A stretch of 64,000 bases of DNA from Mauremys mutica (lineage: Eukaryota; Chordata; Testudines; Geoemydidae). Below are positions 26,061 to 37,936 of the stretch, piece after piece (within the stretch, counting starts at the first letter, position 1; the number at the start of each line of letters is the position of its first letter). The notes below the pieces were generated by a model, which was not told the DNA's origin, made no database searches, and saw nothing but the letters and a program-made list of their open reading frames with translations. Location: positions 63,074,768 to 63,138,767 of the forward strand of contig NC_059081.1 in the NCBI RefSeq assembly GCF_020497125.1, written 5' to 3'. Made by a program: the position numbers and the translations under genes.

Positions 26061-27749
26061 AGGAGAGGATAGCAGATTGGCTGGTGGAGAGGAGCGGATA
26101 GCAGGGTGTCTGTAGGAGAGGAGCGGATAGCAGGGTGTCTGGCGGAGAGGAGCAGATAGCCGGGTGGCTGGCAAAGAGGAGCGGATAGCAGATTGGCCTG
26201 CGGAGAGGAGCGGATAGCAGATTGGCCTGCGGAGAGGAGCGGATAGCAGATTGGCTGGCGGAGAGTAGGGTATAGCAGGGTGGCTCGCAAAGAGGAGCGG
26301 ATAGCAGATTGGCTGACACAGAAGCGGATAACAGATTGGCTGGCGGAGAGGAGCCGATACCTGATTGGCTGGCGGAGAGGAGCGGATAGCAGATTGGCTG
26401 ACACAGGAGCGGATAGCAGATTGGCTGTAAAGAGGAGCGGATACCAGGGTGGCTGACACAGGAGTGGATAGCAGATTGGCTGGCGGAGAGGAGAGGATAG
26501 CAGATTGGCTGGCGGAGAGGAGAGGATAGCAGATTGGCTGGTGGAGAGGAGCAGATAGCAGGGTGGCTGTAGGAGAGGAGCGGATAGCAGGGTGTCTGGC
26601 GGAGAGGAGCGGATAGCAGATTGGCTAACACAGGAGCGGATAGCAGATTGGCTGATACTGGAGCAGATAGCAGATTGGCTGACACAGGAGCGGATATCAG
26701 ATGGCTGACGGAGAGGAGCGGATAGCCTGTGGCTGGCGGAGAGGAGCGGATAGCAGGGTGGCTGGCGGAGAGGAGCGGATAGCAGGGTGGCTGGCGGAGA
26801 GGAGCGGATAGCAGGGTGGCTGGCGGAGAGGAGCGGATAGCAGGGTGGCTGGCGGAGAGGAGCGGATAGCAGGGTGGCTGGTGGAAAGGAGCGGATAGCA
26901 GATTGGCTTGCGGAGAGGAGCCGATAGGAGATTGGCTGGTGGAGAGGAGCGGATAGGAGATTGACTGACGCAGGAGCAGATAGCAGGTTGGCTGGCGGAG
27001 TCGAGCGGATAGCAGATTGTCTGACACAGAAGCGGATAGCAGATTGGCTGGTGGAGAGGAGCGGATAGCAGATTGGCTGGCGGAGAGGAGCGGATAGCAG
27101 GGTGGCTGGCGGAGAGGAGCGGATAGCAGGGTGGCTGGCGGAGAGGAGCGGATAGCAGATTGGCTGACACAGAAGTGGATAGCAGATTGGCTGGCGGAGA
27201 GGAGCGGATAGCAGGATGGCTTGCGGAGATGAGCGGATAGCAGGATGGCTGGCCGAGAGAAGCGGATAGCAGGGTGGCTGGCGCAGAGGAGCGGATAGCA
27301 GGGTGGCTGTCAGAGAGGAGCGGATAGCAGGGTGACTGTCAGAGAGGAGCGGATAGCAGGGTGGCTATCGGAGAGGATCGGATAGCAGCGTGGCTGACAC
27401 AGGAGTGGATAGCAGATTGGCTGGCGGAGAGGAGCGGATAGCAGGGTGGCTGGAGAGAGGAGCGAATAGCAGATTGGCTGGCGGAGAGGAGCGGATAGCA
27501 GGGTTCTTGTCGGAGAGGATCGGATATCACGGTGGCTGGCGGAGAAGAGAAGATAGCAGGGTGGCTGGCGCAGAGGAGCGGATAGCAGTGTGGCTGGCGA
27601 AGAGGAGCGGATAGCTGGGTGGCTGTCAGAGAGGAGCGGATAGCAGGGTGGCTGGCGGAGAGGAGCAGATAGCAGGGTTGCTATCGGAGAGGAGCGGATA
27701 GCAGATTGGCTGACACAGGAGCGGATAGCAGATTGGCTGGCAAAGAGGA

Positions 27750-27875
27750 GAAGATAGCAGATTGGCTGACAGAGGAGCGGATAGCAGATTGGCTGACAGA
27801 GGAGCGGATAGCAGATTGGCTGACAGAGGAGCGGATAGCAGATTGGCTGACAGAGGAGCGGATAGCAGATTGGCT
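27750..27875. repeat. Run of 27-bp variant units
   Basis: Four consecutive units read CTGACAGAGGAGCGG instead of CTGGCGGAGAGGAGCGG. They are 27 bp long, so reading frame is kept from unit to unit. The minus-strand translation here repeats every nine residues (SAPLSANLL) instead of every 29. Confidence 0.85.
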
Positions 27876-28395
27876 GGCGGAGAGGAGCGGATAGCAGGGT
27901 GGCTGTCGGAGAGGAGCCTATAGCAGGGTGGCTGGCGGAGAGGAGCGGAGAGCTGATTGGCTGACGCAGCAGCGGATAGCAGATTGGCTGACACAATAGC
28001 GGATAGCAGATTGGCTGGCAAATAGGAAAGGATAGCAGATTGGCTGACAGAGGAGCGGATAGGAGGTTGGCTGGCGGACAGGTGCGGATAGCAGGGTGGT
28101 TGGCGGAGAGGAGCGGATAGCAGATTGGCTGGCGGAGAGGAGCGGAGAGCAGATTGGCTGGCGGAGAGGAGCGGATAGCACGGTGGTTAGCGGAAAGTAG
28201 CGGATAGGAGATTGGCTGGCGGAGAGGAGCGAGTAGCAGGGTGGCTGGCGGAGAGGAGCGGATAGCAGGGTGGCTGGCGGACTGGAGCGGATAGCATATT
28301 GGTTGGCGGACAGGAGCGTATAGCAGGGTGGCTAGCGGACCGGAGCGGATAGCAGATTGGTTGGAGGACAGGAGCGTATAGCAGGGTGGCTGGCG

Positions 28396-28525
28396 GACAG
28401 GAGCGGATAGCAGGGTGGCTACGGAGAGGAGCGGATAGCAGGGTGGCTACGGAGAGGAGCGGATAGCAGGGTGGCTACGGAGAGGAGCGGATAGCAGGGT
28501 GGCTACGGAGAGGAGCGGATAGCAG
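28396..28525. repeat. Run of 28-bp variant units
   Basis: About five consecutive units read GGTGGCTACGGAGAGG in place of GGTGGCTGGCGGAGAGG, giving a 28-bp period. This is the third length class in the array, after 29 and 27 bp. Confidence 0.8.
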
Positions 28526-28869
28526 GGTGGTTGGCGGAAAGGAGCGGATAGCGGGGTGGTTGGCGAAGAGGAGCGGATAGCAGATTGGCTGCCAAAGTGG
28601 AGCGTGTAGCAGATTGGCTGACACAAAGGACGATAGCAGGGTGGGTGGCGGAGATGACTGGATAGCAGATTGGGTGGCAAAGAGGAGCATATAGCAGGTT
28701 GGCTGACACAGGAGCGGATAGCAGGGTGGTTGGCGGAAAGGAGCGGATAGCGGGGTGGTTGGCGGACAGGAGCGGATAGCAGGGTGGTTGGCGGACAGGA
28801 GCAGATAACAGATTGGCTGGTGGAGAGGAGCGGATAGCAGGGTGGCTGGCGGAGAGGAGCGGATAGCAG

Positions 28870-30780
28870 GGTGGCTTACACAGGAGCGGATAGCAGATTG
28901 GCTGGCGGAGAGGAGCGGATAGCAGATTGGCTGGCGGAGAGGAGCAGATAGTAGATTGGCTGGCGGAGAGGAGCAGATAGCAGGGTGGCTGGCGGAGAGG
29001 AGCGGATAGCAGGGTGGCTGGCGGAGAGGAGCGGATAGCAGGGTGGCTGGCGGAGAGGAGCGGATAGCAGATTGGCTGGGGAAAAGGGGCGGATAACAGG
29101 GTGTTTGGCGGAGAGAAGCGGATAGCAGATTGGCTGGCGGAGAGGAGCAGATAGCAGGGTGGCTCGCGGAGAGGAGCGGATAGCAGGGTGGTTGGCGGAG
29201 AGGAGCGGATAGCAGATCGGCTGGCGGAGAGGAGCGGATAGCAGGGTGGCTGGCGGAGAGGAGCGGATAGCAGGGTGGCTGGCGGAGAGGAGCGGATAGC
29301 AGATTGGCTAACGGAGACGAGCGGATAGCAGATTGGCTGGCGGAGAGGAGCGGATAGCAGATTGGCTGGCGGAGAGGAGCGGATAGCAGATTGGCTGGCG
29401 GAGAGGAGCGGACAGCAGATTGGCTGGCGGAGAGGAGCGGACAGCAGATTGGCTGGCGGAGAGGAGCGGATAGCAGATTGGCTGGCGGAGAGGAGCGGAT
29501 AGCAGATTGGCTGGCGGAGAGGAGCGGATAGCAGATTGGCTGGCGGAGAGGAGCGGATAGCAGATTGGCTGGCGGAGAGGAGCGGATAGCAGATTGGCTG
29601 GCGGAGAGGAGCGGATAGCAGATTGGCTGACACAGGAGCGGATAGCAGGGTGGCTGACACAGGAGCGGATAGCAGGGTGGCTGACACAGGAGTGGATAGC
29701 AGGGTGGCTGGCTGAGAAGAGGAGATAGCAGATTGGCTGACACAGGAGCGGATAGCAGGGTGGCTGACGGAGAGGAGCGGATATCAGGGTGGTTGGCGGA
29801 GAGGAGCGGATAGCAGGGTGGCTTACACAGGAGCGGATAGCAGATTGGCTGGCGGAGAGGAGCGGATAGCACATTGGCTGGCGGAGAGGAGCAGATAGTA
29901 GATTGGCTGGCGGAGAGGAGCGGATAGCAGGGTGGCTGGCGGAGAGGAGCGGATAGCAGGGTGATTGGCGGAGAGGAGCCGATAGCAGATTGGCTGGCGG
30001 AGAGGAGCGGATAGCAGGGTGGCTGGGGAAAAGGGGCGGATAGCAGGGTGTTTGGCGGAGAGAAGCGGATAGCAGATTGGCTGGCGGAGAGGAGCAGCTA
30101 GCAGGGTGGCTCGCGGAGAGGAGCGGATAGCAGGGTGGTTGGCGGAGAGGAGCGGATAGCAGATCGGCTGGCGGAGAGGAGCGGATAGCAGGGTGGCTAG
30201 GGAAAAGGGGCGGATAGCAGGGTGTTTGGCGGAGAGGAGCGGATAGCAGATTGGCTGGCGGAGAGGAGCGGATAGCAGGGTGGCTGGCGGAGAGGAGCGG
30301 ATAGCAGGGTGGCTGGCGGAGAGGAGCGGATAGCAGATTGGCTAACGGAGACGAGCGGATAGCAGATTGGCTGGCGGAGAGGAGCGGATAGCAGATTGGC
30401 TGGCGGAGAGGAGCGGATAGCAGATTGGCTGGCGGAGAGGAGCGGACAGCAGATTGGCTGGCGGAGAGGAGCGGACAGCAGATTGGCTGGCGGAGAGGAG
30501 CGGATAGCAGATTGGCTGGCGGAGAGGAGCGGATAGCAGATTGGCTGGCGGAGAGGAGCGGATAGCAGATTGGCTGGCGGAGAGGAGCGGATAGCAGATT
30601 GGCTGGCGGAGAGGAGCGGATAGCAGATTGGCTGACACAGGAGCGGATAGCAGGGTGGCTGACACAGGAGTGGATAGCAGGGTGGCTGGCTGAGAAGAGG
30701 AGATAGCAGATTGGCTGACACAGGAGCGGATAGCAGGGTGGCTGACGGAGAGGAGCGGATATCAGGGTGGTTGGCGGAGA
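28870..30780. repeat. Tandem duplication of a roughly 1-kb block in the array
   Basis: The order GCTTACACAGG, GGAAAAGGGGCGG, GTGTTTGGCGG, CTAACGGAGACG, a run of GATT units with ACAGCAG, GACACAGG units and GCTGAGAAGAGG occurs twice, at 28,870-29,820 and 29,821-30,780. Spacing runs from 948 to about 1,033 bp because of unit gains and losses. Confidence 0.85.
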
Positions 30781-33615
30781 GGAGCGGATAGCAGATTGGC
30801 TGGGGGAGAGGAGCGGATAGCAGATTGGCTGGCGGAGTGGAGCGGATAGCAGATTGGCTGGTGGAGAGGAGCGGATAGCAGATTGGCTGGCGGAGAGGAG
30901 CGGATAGCAGATTGGCTGGCGGAGAGGAGCGGATAGCAGATTGGCTGGCGGAGAGGAGCAGATAGCAGGGTGGCTGACGGAGAGGAGCGGATATCAGGGT
31001 GGTTGGCGGAGAGGAGCGGATAGCAGATTGGCTGGGGGAGAGGAGCGGATAGCAGGGTGGCTTACACAGGAGCCGATAGCGGATTGGCTTGCGGAGAGGA
31101 GCGGATAGCAGGGTGGCTGGCGGAGAGGAGCGGATAGCAGATAGGCTGGGGGAGAGGATCGGATAGCAGATTGGCTGGCGGAGAGGAGCGGAAAGCAGGG
31201 TGGCTGACACAGGAGCGGATAGCAGGGTGGTTGGTGGAGAGGAGCGGATAGCAGGGTGGCTGTCGGAGAGGAGCGGATAGCAGGGTGGCTGACACAGGAG
31301 CGCATAGCACATCGGCTAGCGGAGAGGAGCGGATATCAGGGTGGTTGGCGGAGAGGAGCGGATATCAGGGTGGTTGGCGGAGAGGAGCGGATAGCAGGGT
31401 GGTTGGCGGAGAGGAGCGGATAGCAGGGTGGCTGGCGGAGAGGAGCGGATAGCAGGGTGGCTGGCGGAGAGGAGCGGATAGCAGGGTGGTTGGCAGAGAG
31501 GAGCGGATAGCAGGGTGGTTGGCGGAGAGGAGCCGATAGCAGATTGGCTGGCGGAGAGGAGCAGATAGCAGATTGGCTGACGGAGAGGAGCGGATAGCAG
31601 ATTGGCTGACGGAGAGGAGCGGATAGCAGATTGGCTGACACAGGAGCGTATAGCAGATTGGCTGACACAGGAGCGTATAGCAGATTGGCTGACACTGGAG
31701 CGGATAGCAGGGAGGCTGGCGGAGAGGAGCGGATTGCCGATTGGCTGACACAGGAGCGGATAGCAGGGAGGCTGGCGGAGAGGAGCGGATTGCAGATTGG
31801 CTGACACAGGAGCGGATAGCAGGGTGGGTGGCGGAGAGGAGCGTATAGCTGGGAGGGTGGCGGAGAGGAGCGGATAGCAGGGTGGATGGCGGAGAGGAGC
31901 CGATAGCAGATTGGCTGGCGGATTGGGGCGGATAGCAGGGTGGCTGGTGAAAAGGGGCGGATAGCAGGGTGTTTGGCGGAGAGGAGCGGATAGCAGATTG
32001 GCTGGCGGAGAGGAGCAGATAGCAGATTGGCTGGCGGAGAGGAGCGGATAGCAGATTGGCTGGCGGAGAGGAGCGGATAGCAGGGTGGCTGGCGGAGAGG
32101 AGCGGATAGCAGGGTGGCTGGCGGAGAGGAGCGGATAGCAGGGTGGCTGGCGGAGAGGAGCGGATAGCAGGGTGGCTGGCGGAGAGGAGCGGATAGCAGG
32201 GTGGCTGGCGGAGAGGAGCGGATAGCAGGGTGGCTGGCGGAGAGGAGAGGATAGCAGGGTGGTTGGCGGAGAGGAGAGGATAGCAGATTGGCTGGCGGAG
32301 AGGAGCGGATAGTAGATTGGCTGGCGGGGAGTAGCGGATAGCAGGGTGGCTGGCGGAGAGGAGCGGATAGCAGATTGCTGGCAGAGAGGAGCGGATAGCA
32401 GATTGGCTGGCGGAGAGGAGCGGATAGCAGATTAGGTAGCGGAGAGGAACGGATAGCGGATTGGCTTGCGGAGAGGAGCGGATAGCAGGGTGGCTGGCGG
32501 AGAGGAGCGGATAGCAGATTGGATGGGGGAGAGCAGCGGATAGCAGATTGGCTGGAGGAGAGGAGCGGAAAGCAGGGTGGCTGACACAGGAGCGCATAGT
32601 ACATCGGCTAGCGGAGAGGAGCGGATAGCCGACTGGCTGGTGGAGAGGAGCGGATATCAGGGTGGTTGGCGGATAGGAGCGGATAGCAGGGTGGTTGGCG
32701 AAGAGGAGCGAATACCAGGGTGGTTGGCGGAGAGGAGCGGATAGCAGGGTGGCTGGCGGAGAGGAGCGGATAGCAGGGTGGCTGGCGGAGAGGAGCGGAT
32801 AGCAGGGTGGCTGGCGGAGAGGAGCGGATAGCAGGGTGGCTTGCGGAGAGGAGCGGATAGCAGGGTGGTTGGCGCAGAGGAGCGGATAGCAGGCTGGTTG
32901 GCGCAGAGGAGCGGATAGCAGATTGGCTGACAGAGGAGCAGATAGCAGAGTGGCTGGCGGAGAGTAGCGGATAGCAGAGTGGCTGACTGAGAGGAGCGGA
33001 TAGCGGAGACGGCTGGCGGACAGGAGCCGATAGCGGCGGGTCAGTTGGAGAGGAGAGAATAGGAGGGTGGCTGGCGGAGGGAGCGGATAGCAGGGTGGCT
33101 GGCGGAGAGGAGCGGATAGCAGGGTGGCCGGCGGAGAGGAGCGGATAGCAGGGTGGCCGGCGGAGAGGAGCGGATAGCAGGGCGGCTGGCGGAGAGGAGC
33201 GGATAGCAGGGCGGCCGGCGGAGAGGAGCGGATACAAGGGTGGCTGGTCGAGAGAAGCGGATAACAGGGTGGCTGGTAGAGAGGAGGAGATTGCAGGGTG
33301 GCTGACAGAGAAAAGCGTATTACAGGGTGGCTGACGGAGAGGCTTGGCGAATGGAGTAGATTGACGAGTGTCGCGGATAGCAGGGTGGCTGGCGGAGAGC
33401 AGCGGATAGGAGGGTGGCTGGCGGAGAGGGGCAGATAGCAGGGGGGCTGACCGAGAGGATCAGGTGGCAGGGTGGCTGGCGGAGAGGAGCGGATAGCGGG
33501 GCGGCTGGCGGAGAGGAGCGGTTAGCAGGGTTGCTGGCGGAGAGGAGCAGATAGCAGGGTGGCTGGCGGAGAGGAGCCGATAGCAGGGTGGCTGGCGGAG
33601 AGGTGCAGCTGGTGG

Positions 33616-34107
33616 TGAAGATTGCAGCAGAACCCCGTGGATAGTTGTGACAATCATCTGTCAACCTGAGCAGTGGAGCATGTAAGATGCACAACCCCAC
33701 CCCCCCATACCTTCCCCTGCTTCCACCCAGGCTGGGAGGTAAACTCTGTACAGGAACTTCTGAACTCTGGAGGCTCCACTGACCAAGGACAGAAACTGCG
33801 GGTGGGGGGAGACTGTTGGCTTACTTGGGGGTGGTTCTTTTGCTCATGGTTTGCATTATGAATCCTGTTTGTGGAGTTTTCCCAACATGATGCCACATTG
33901 TTTCCCTCCTTTATTAAAAGGATTTTGCTACACTCAGACTCTGTGCTTGTGAGAGGGGAAGTCTTGCCCCTTAGGGGCGTGATATGTAATTGTCCCAGGT
34001 CACTGGGTGGGGGTCGAGCTGGTTTTCATTGTGTTATTGAAATAGAACCCCTACAGACTGAACCCGGCCCTTGTTGCTGCCAACTCAGACGGGCAGAAGA
34101 GTTTCAT
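33616..34107 (+). repeat. Probable LTR fragment next to the array
   Basis: This non-satellite sequence starts where the array ends. It contains a polyadenylation-like ATTAAA (near 33,915), a GTAATTGTCCCAGGTCACTG stretch and an end reading GCCAACTCAGACGGGCAGAAG. It resembles the R/U5 end of LTRs common in turtle genomes, but that is recognition from memory. No partner LTR or coding region is seen. The left boundary is uncertain. Confidence 0.4.
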
Positions 34108-35125
34108 TAGGAAGAACAACATACAATCTGGAGCCACCCCCAGGACCTGTGCCTCACACACAGAGCTGTGCGCTTTATTCAGCCAGCTCCCCTCCAGGCA
34201 CTGTGAATCCTTCGCACCCTGGAGACTGAACCTTGGCTGTGTGTTCTAGAGTCGCTGGGCTGGCCCGTGGAGTACACGGCAGGCCTGGGTTCCCCTCCCA
34301 CCACTGGGGAAGTGGCATGAGAGGGACAGAGAGCTGGAAGCCTGCCTGGGCAACGGCAGGAGTCAAAGGATCAGGGCACAGAATACCTCTCGAATGGAAG
34401 AGATTTTGAAGGACTCTGCCACAGAAGGGGAAAACAATAGAGAGCCCTGTCCAAAGGGCCAGGTCCACGAAGAGGTAGCGGCAGGTTCTGGAGTGAGAGA
34501 GGGACTGCAGCCTGAGAGTGACAGGCAGAGATGCAGCGTGTGACCACAAGCAGGGGAATTGGCCACACACAGCTCATCCTCAGGATAGTCAGGAGACAGC
34601 ACCAGCCCATGGTGAACAGAGCATCCCATCATAAGGTGCCATTGGGGAAGCACAGGAAAAAAAGGTGCATTTAGCCTGAAACTCAAACACCCTTTTTCTG
34701 GGTGAGAGCCTCTAACCACTTCGACAAACATTCTGAGAGGCTGCTGCATCCTTCTCCCCCACCACACCTTTCGGAGGCTAAATTTCATTAGTGCTGCGAC
34801 GTTGGACCCATAACGCTTTCCAGAAATACGCTCATGAGTGTAAATGTGACATAAATGGAATATGTTTTATGCAGAGTAAAGAAGCTAGGTTTTGTCTTTA
34901 TTTTTATATTTCCCACAGCTCTGTGTGGAGGTTCAATGGACTCCTAACACATTGACCCAGCCCTGTTTGCTCCCACAGGCACCTGGCTTCACAATGGCCT
35001 GAGTGACCCCCTGAGATAATTGACCCTCCAGGCTCATAGAGGCCAGGAGCTAAGGGGGTAGAAGAGGTTCTGCTAGAGTGACAGATGAGAGTCTTCCCAG
35101 GCCACAGTGAGGTGAACACCAGAGA
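34108..35125. other. Non-coding repeat mosaic, no gene seen
   Basis: Only short, uninformative reading frames are present. On the minus strand an AATAAA signal (34,173-34,180 region) follows a run of open frames at 34,175-34,790. They have no recognisable domain and look like an old transcribed repeat or LTR. The 34,800-35,125 part is AT-richer with no identifiable element. Confidence 0.5.
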
Positions 35126-35154
35126 CTACAGAAGACCAGCTGATTGTCCCCATG

Positions 35155-35430
35155 CAGGGGCGGCTCCAGGGATCAGAGCAGCAAGCGCGTGCCTGGGGTG
35201 GCAAGCCGGGGGGGGGGGCGTGGCCTGGCGGTCGCCGTGAGGGCGGCAGTCAGGGTTTAGCAGGCCAATGCTCAAACCACTGAGATATCCTCTTGGGGGA
35301 AGTGAGGGGCAGGTAGGGGGTCTGGGGGAGGGGGCGGAGGGCAGTGAACAGCAAGTGGGTGGGGCCTTGGGGGAAGAGGATGAGCAGGGGCGGGGCCTCT
35401 GTGGCCGGGCCATGGTCTAGGCACCATGGG
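35155..35430 (-). repeat. GC-rich repeat with SINE head, inverted copy of 46,533-46,710
   Basis: Read on the minus strand, this carries a GC-rich segment (CCCCGCCCCTGCTCATCC and CCCAAGGCCCCGCCCACTTG), then CCCCAAGAGG, then the head of a tRNA-derived SINE (35,250-35,298). The SINE head ends abruptly in a second turtle repeat that starts GGGGCGGCTCC on the plus strand (35,157). The segment is matched on the plus strand at 46,533-46,710, including the same SINE junction. A run of eleven G lies at about 35,209-35,219. Confidence 0.7.
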
Positions 35431-35492
35431 TCAGAACCCCACGCTATCCAAATTTTAAATTTGGGATTGAGAGTTTGGTTGGTTAAAGATCA

Positions 35493-36146
35493 GTGACCAT
35501 GAGAGAGAAAGCGTCAGGAAAAGCAAGGAAACTGCAAGCCTTGAGAGACAGCATGCAGTTTGAATATGAGCAAGAACTGGCAGAAATTCGAATGGAGAAA
35601 GAGGAGGCTGAGAGAAAGAAAGAAGCTGCTAAGAGAGAAGAAAAAGCTCGTGTGAGGCGTCTGGAGCTGCTGGCTGCTGAGGAGAAAACTCGACAGATGC
35701 AACAGGAGACGGCTAGACTCCAACTCCAAGTCAAAAAAGCAATGGAAGAACAGCAGAGACTGTATCCTCTTGAAAGTCCAGTTTGTAACAATGTTGGTAT
35801 GTTGTATAACTCTGAGCAGTTGTCTGGGGGTAACCAAATGTACCCCAACAATGCCACCTTTTATGTCAATGCTGTTACTGTGTGTTCAGTAGAGGGTGGC
35901 CCCATAAATTGTGCCAGTGCTATGTATGGGAGTGGTAATGGAAAATTCATAGAGTGTGTAAAAGTCAATGGTAAAAGCTGCTTAGGGCAAATTATGGCTT
36001 CTAACATCACTCTTGTTAAAGCAGATCTGGTCAAAGAGGAAGCTTATTTACCAAATGAGAGTGTGAGTGTTGTGATCCTCTATGAGTTTACTATCCGTGT
36101 GCCTTTAGCCAGAATCCACCTTGAGTGGAATGGGGGCTCAGCATGA
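35493..36146 (+). pseudogene. LTR-retroelement gag/protease remnant
   Basis: An open frame of 217 codons. Residues 1-95 are a highly charged Lys/Glu/Arg helix, probably coiled coil, like the N-terminal Gag region of some turtle LTR elements. Residues from about 150 resemble a retropepsin fold: a VKVNGK strand, ITLVKADLV after the flap-hinge position, and VPLARIHLEWNG. The Asp-Thr/Ser-Gly active site expected just before ITL is not there (it reads GQIMAS), so catalysis is unlikely. The frame stops just after a G5 run near 36,131, and the homologous continuation lies one frame over at 36,121. No zinc knuckle or 5' LTR was found, so the element is also 5'-truncated or internally deleted. Confidence 0.55.
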
Positions 36147-37551
36147 AGTGATAGCTGGCGTCAGGAAGTTATTGCCTAAAGATCTTTTAATTGGGGAAAA
36201 TGTTAAAGCTTTGTTCAGTCCAGGTAGCCAGTCACAGGAGAGGAGTGATCTTAAACCTGTGTCTATTGTGAGCAATGATTTGCCTGAGATGGGTTGCTCC
36301 AAAGGTTTGTCTGTGCCAAAAAGCAGTGTGTCTGTGAGTGGAGTTTTTGAATGTCTGTCTGATATCTCAGAAGGAAATCTGGAGTTAGATCAAGAGCAGA
36401 AAGATCTCATTGGTGAGGAAAATGTTTCTCAGGAGCAGATTAAAGTAAATGGTCAGGTTAAAGCCCTAACTGAGGAAGGAAAGGGTAAATTTGTGATAGG
36501 TAATGGATTGGTGGCTAGTGCAGCTTGTAAAAGTGAACCTGAAATGGGTAACTGTGATTTGCTGAAAGTAGCTCAGTGTAGTGAAAAAAGCAGCAGCTTA
36601 TCTGTTGGGAGTGGCAATGTGCCTGGTAGGGAAAGTTTGGAGGAGCCTAGGCAGCCTTGTGAGCTGATGGCTTTGTCTAATCAGCAGTTTGGGAAGGGAG
36701 GGATAGTGGAAAATGAGTGTCCCTGTCCCTTACCTGTTTCCTGTGTGGAGAAGTGTGACAGTGAAGGGAATGTGCCTGTCTCTGTCAGGGGTATTGACTT
36801 GCCTATGAAGGGAGCGATCTCGGTCTCCAAGCAGTTGTCTGTGAAGAGCCATGTGTGCTGGGACAAGGGAAATGAGATCCCAAGCTGTGTGTCTGGTGAA
36901 GGAGAATGTGTCTCCGGCTCTTCTGTGTCTGTGGAGCAGACAGAAGGTGCCTTTCAGCCTGTGATGGTTGAGGGTGATTCAGTTGTCTCGGAGTTGGTTG
37001 TAAATACAGCTAAATCCCAGGAAGGGAATGGTCCTAAGTTTGTGTCTGATGGGGAGAATGGCACTGTAACTAGGTTGCATCCAGTTAGTGTCTTAGCAAA
37101 ATCCCAAAGACCAGACAATTCTGGTGCTTGTAGTTTGCCAGTTGCTAATGTGTGGTTGAAAAAGGGTGTAGCAACTCTGTCTGATCAGGGTGATACCCTG
37201 GCCAGGGCACAAGGAGAGCATAAAGGTGATTTAATTGTGTTACCTACTGACAGTTTGACAACTTGTAGCAAGAAGGAAAAGATTCCTGAACTTGTTCCAG
37301 GCCAGGGAAAGGAGATTGTTTCTAACCTGTTATCGAGGAAGTCTATAAGTTTGCCTGAAAGGGGATTGTGTAGAGATCTGCCTGATGGGCCAGAGGTGAT
37401 TCTGAATGTAAGTAAGACCCAGAAAGAATCTGGGGTTGCTCAGGGAAGTGTTCCTTTAGAGCAAGCCCTAGGTGAAGCAGGGAAGGGCAGAATTTCTGTG
37501 AGGGGTGAATTGCTGCTTAGAAAAGCTCAAGGAAAGGAATCCTCATGGTAA
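36121..37551 (+). pseudogene. LTR-retroelement polyprotein continuation, low-complexity region
   Basis: 476 open codons start with LPKDLLIGENVKAL, which resembles the end of a retropepsin domain (the LLLG-type motif). The frame then runs for over 400 residues of Ser/Val/Glu/Gly-rich sequence with no recognisable domain. No reverse transcriptase, RNase H or integrase motif is visible. It continues the element at 35,493 through a one-base frameshift, and a second one-base shift near 37,510-37,550 leads into the frame at 37,505. It could be the spacer between protease and polymerase in a gypsy-like element. A host gene is unlikely given the flanking LTR. Confidence 0.5.
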
Positions 37552-37936
37552 TTTGTGCAAGCAGTTTACTTCAACTGAAGGGTGTGAAAGTGATTTAATC
37601 AAGAAAGTTTTAGTTCCTAACAGCCAGAAATTTTCTGTTGTGAATGGATCCACTGACTTTCCTTTTGAGAGATCCAGTGTGGGCAGCTTTGAAAAGGTCT
37701 CAGATGGAGTAGAAGCTGTTAAGGAAGTTAAGCAGCCCTATAACCACCTGGCTGTGTGTGGCCAGCTTGTTGGGAAGACAATGGTGTTGGGACAGGAATG
37801 TCTCCATGCTGAATCTGTGAGTGAGCAGTCTGTGCTTCAGGATCTGAGGACAGATTCAGTTACTGGTGTTTCACAGCAGAACAGTTTTATGGCTGAATGC
37901 GTAAGGATGCAGGGGAGAGCAAGCCAGCTCTCACCC
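37505..37936 (+). pseudogene. LTR-retroelement frame, 5' of the Harbinger insertion
   Basis: This is the continuation of the polyprotein-like frame. It is open up to the TTA target site at 37,937 and then runs into transposon sequence. The TTA is an in-frame codon here, and also in the open frame on the far side (41,542), so the transposon entered a reading frame that is still open on both sides. No domain is recognised. Confidence 0.55.

Larger units (their letters stand above)
1..33615. repeat. 29-bp satellite/minisatellite array, over 33.6 kb
   Basis: A continuous head-to-tail array begins before the window and ends near 33,615. On the plus strand the unit has the core GGAGAGGAGCGGATAGCA, then GATT or GGGT, then GGCTGGC, 29 bp in all. 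The unit is 62% GC and strongly purine- and G-rich on the plus strand (14 G against 4 C). Common substitutions are CCGATAG for CGGATAG, GGAGGAG for GGCGGAG, GACACAGG for GGCGGAGAGG (27-bp unit) and TACGG for TGGCGG (28-bp unit). No spacer, gene or mobile element interrupts it. Units from about 33,000 to 33,600 are the most diverged, as expected at an array edge. No function is evident. The size suggests a pericentromeric, subtelomeric or other heterochromatic satellite, which is inference. Confidence 0.97.

Noticed and set aside
1..33615. CRISPR array
   Set aside because: Units are adjacent and similar throughout with no unique spacers. The rest of the window is vertebrate.
1..33615. Telomeric or centromeric alpha-type repeat
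   Set aside because: No TTAGGG-type motif and no unit near 170 bp. The position on the chromosome cannot be told from the sequence.
33654..34110. Short frames of 60-130 aa on both strands right of the array
   Set aside because: No domain, codon bias or context. The region looks like an LTR fragment.
36121..37551. Host protein-coding gene with a 476-aa exon
   Set aside because: It continues retroelement frames on both sides through one-base shifts and ends in an LTR. There are no splice signals or host domains.
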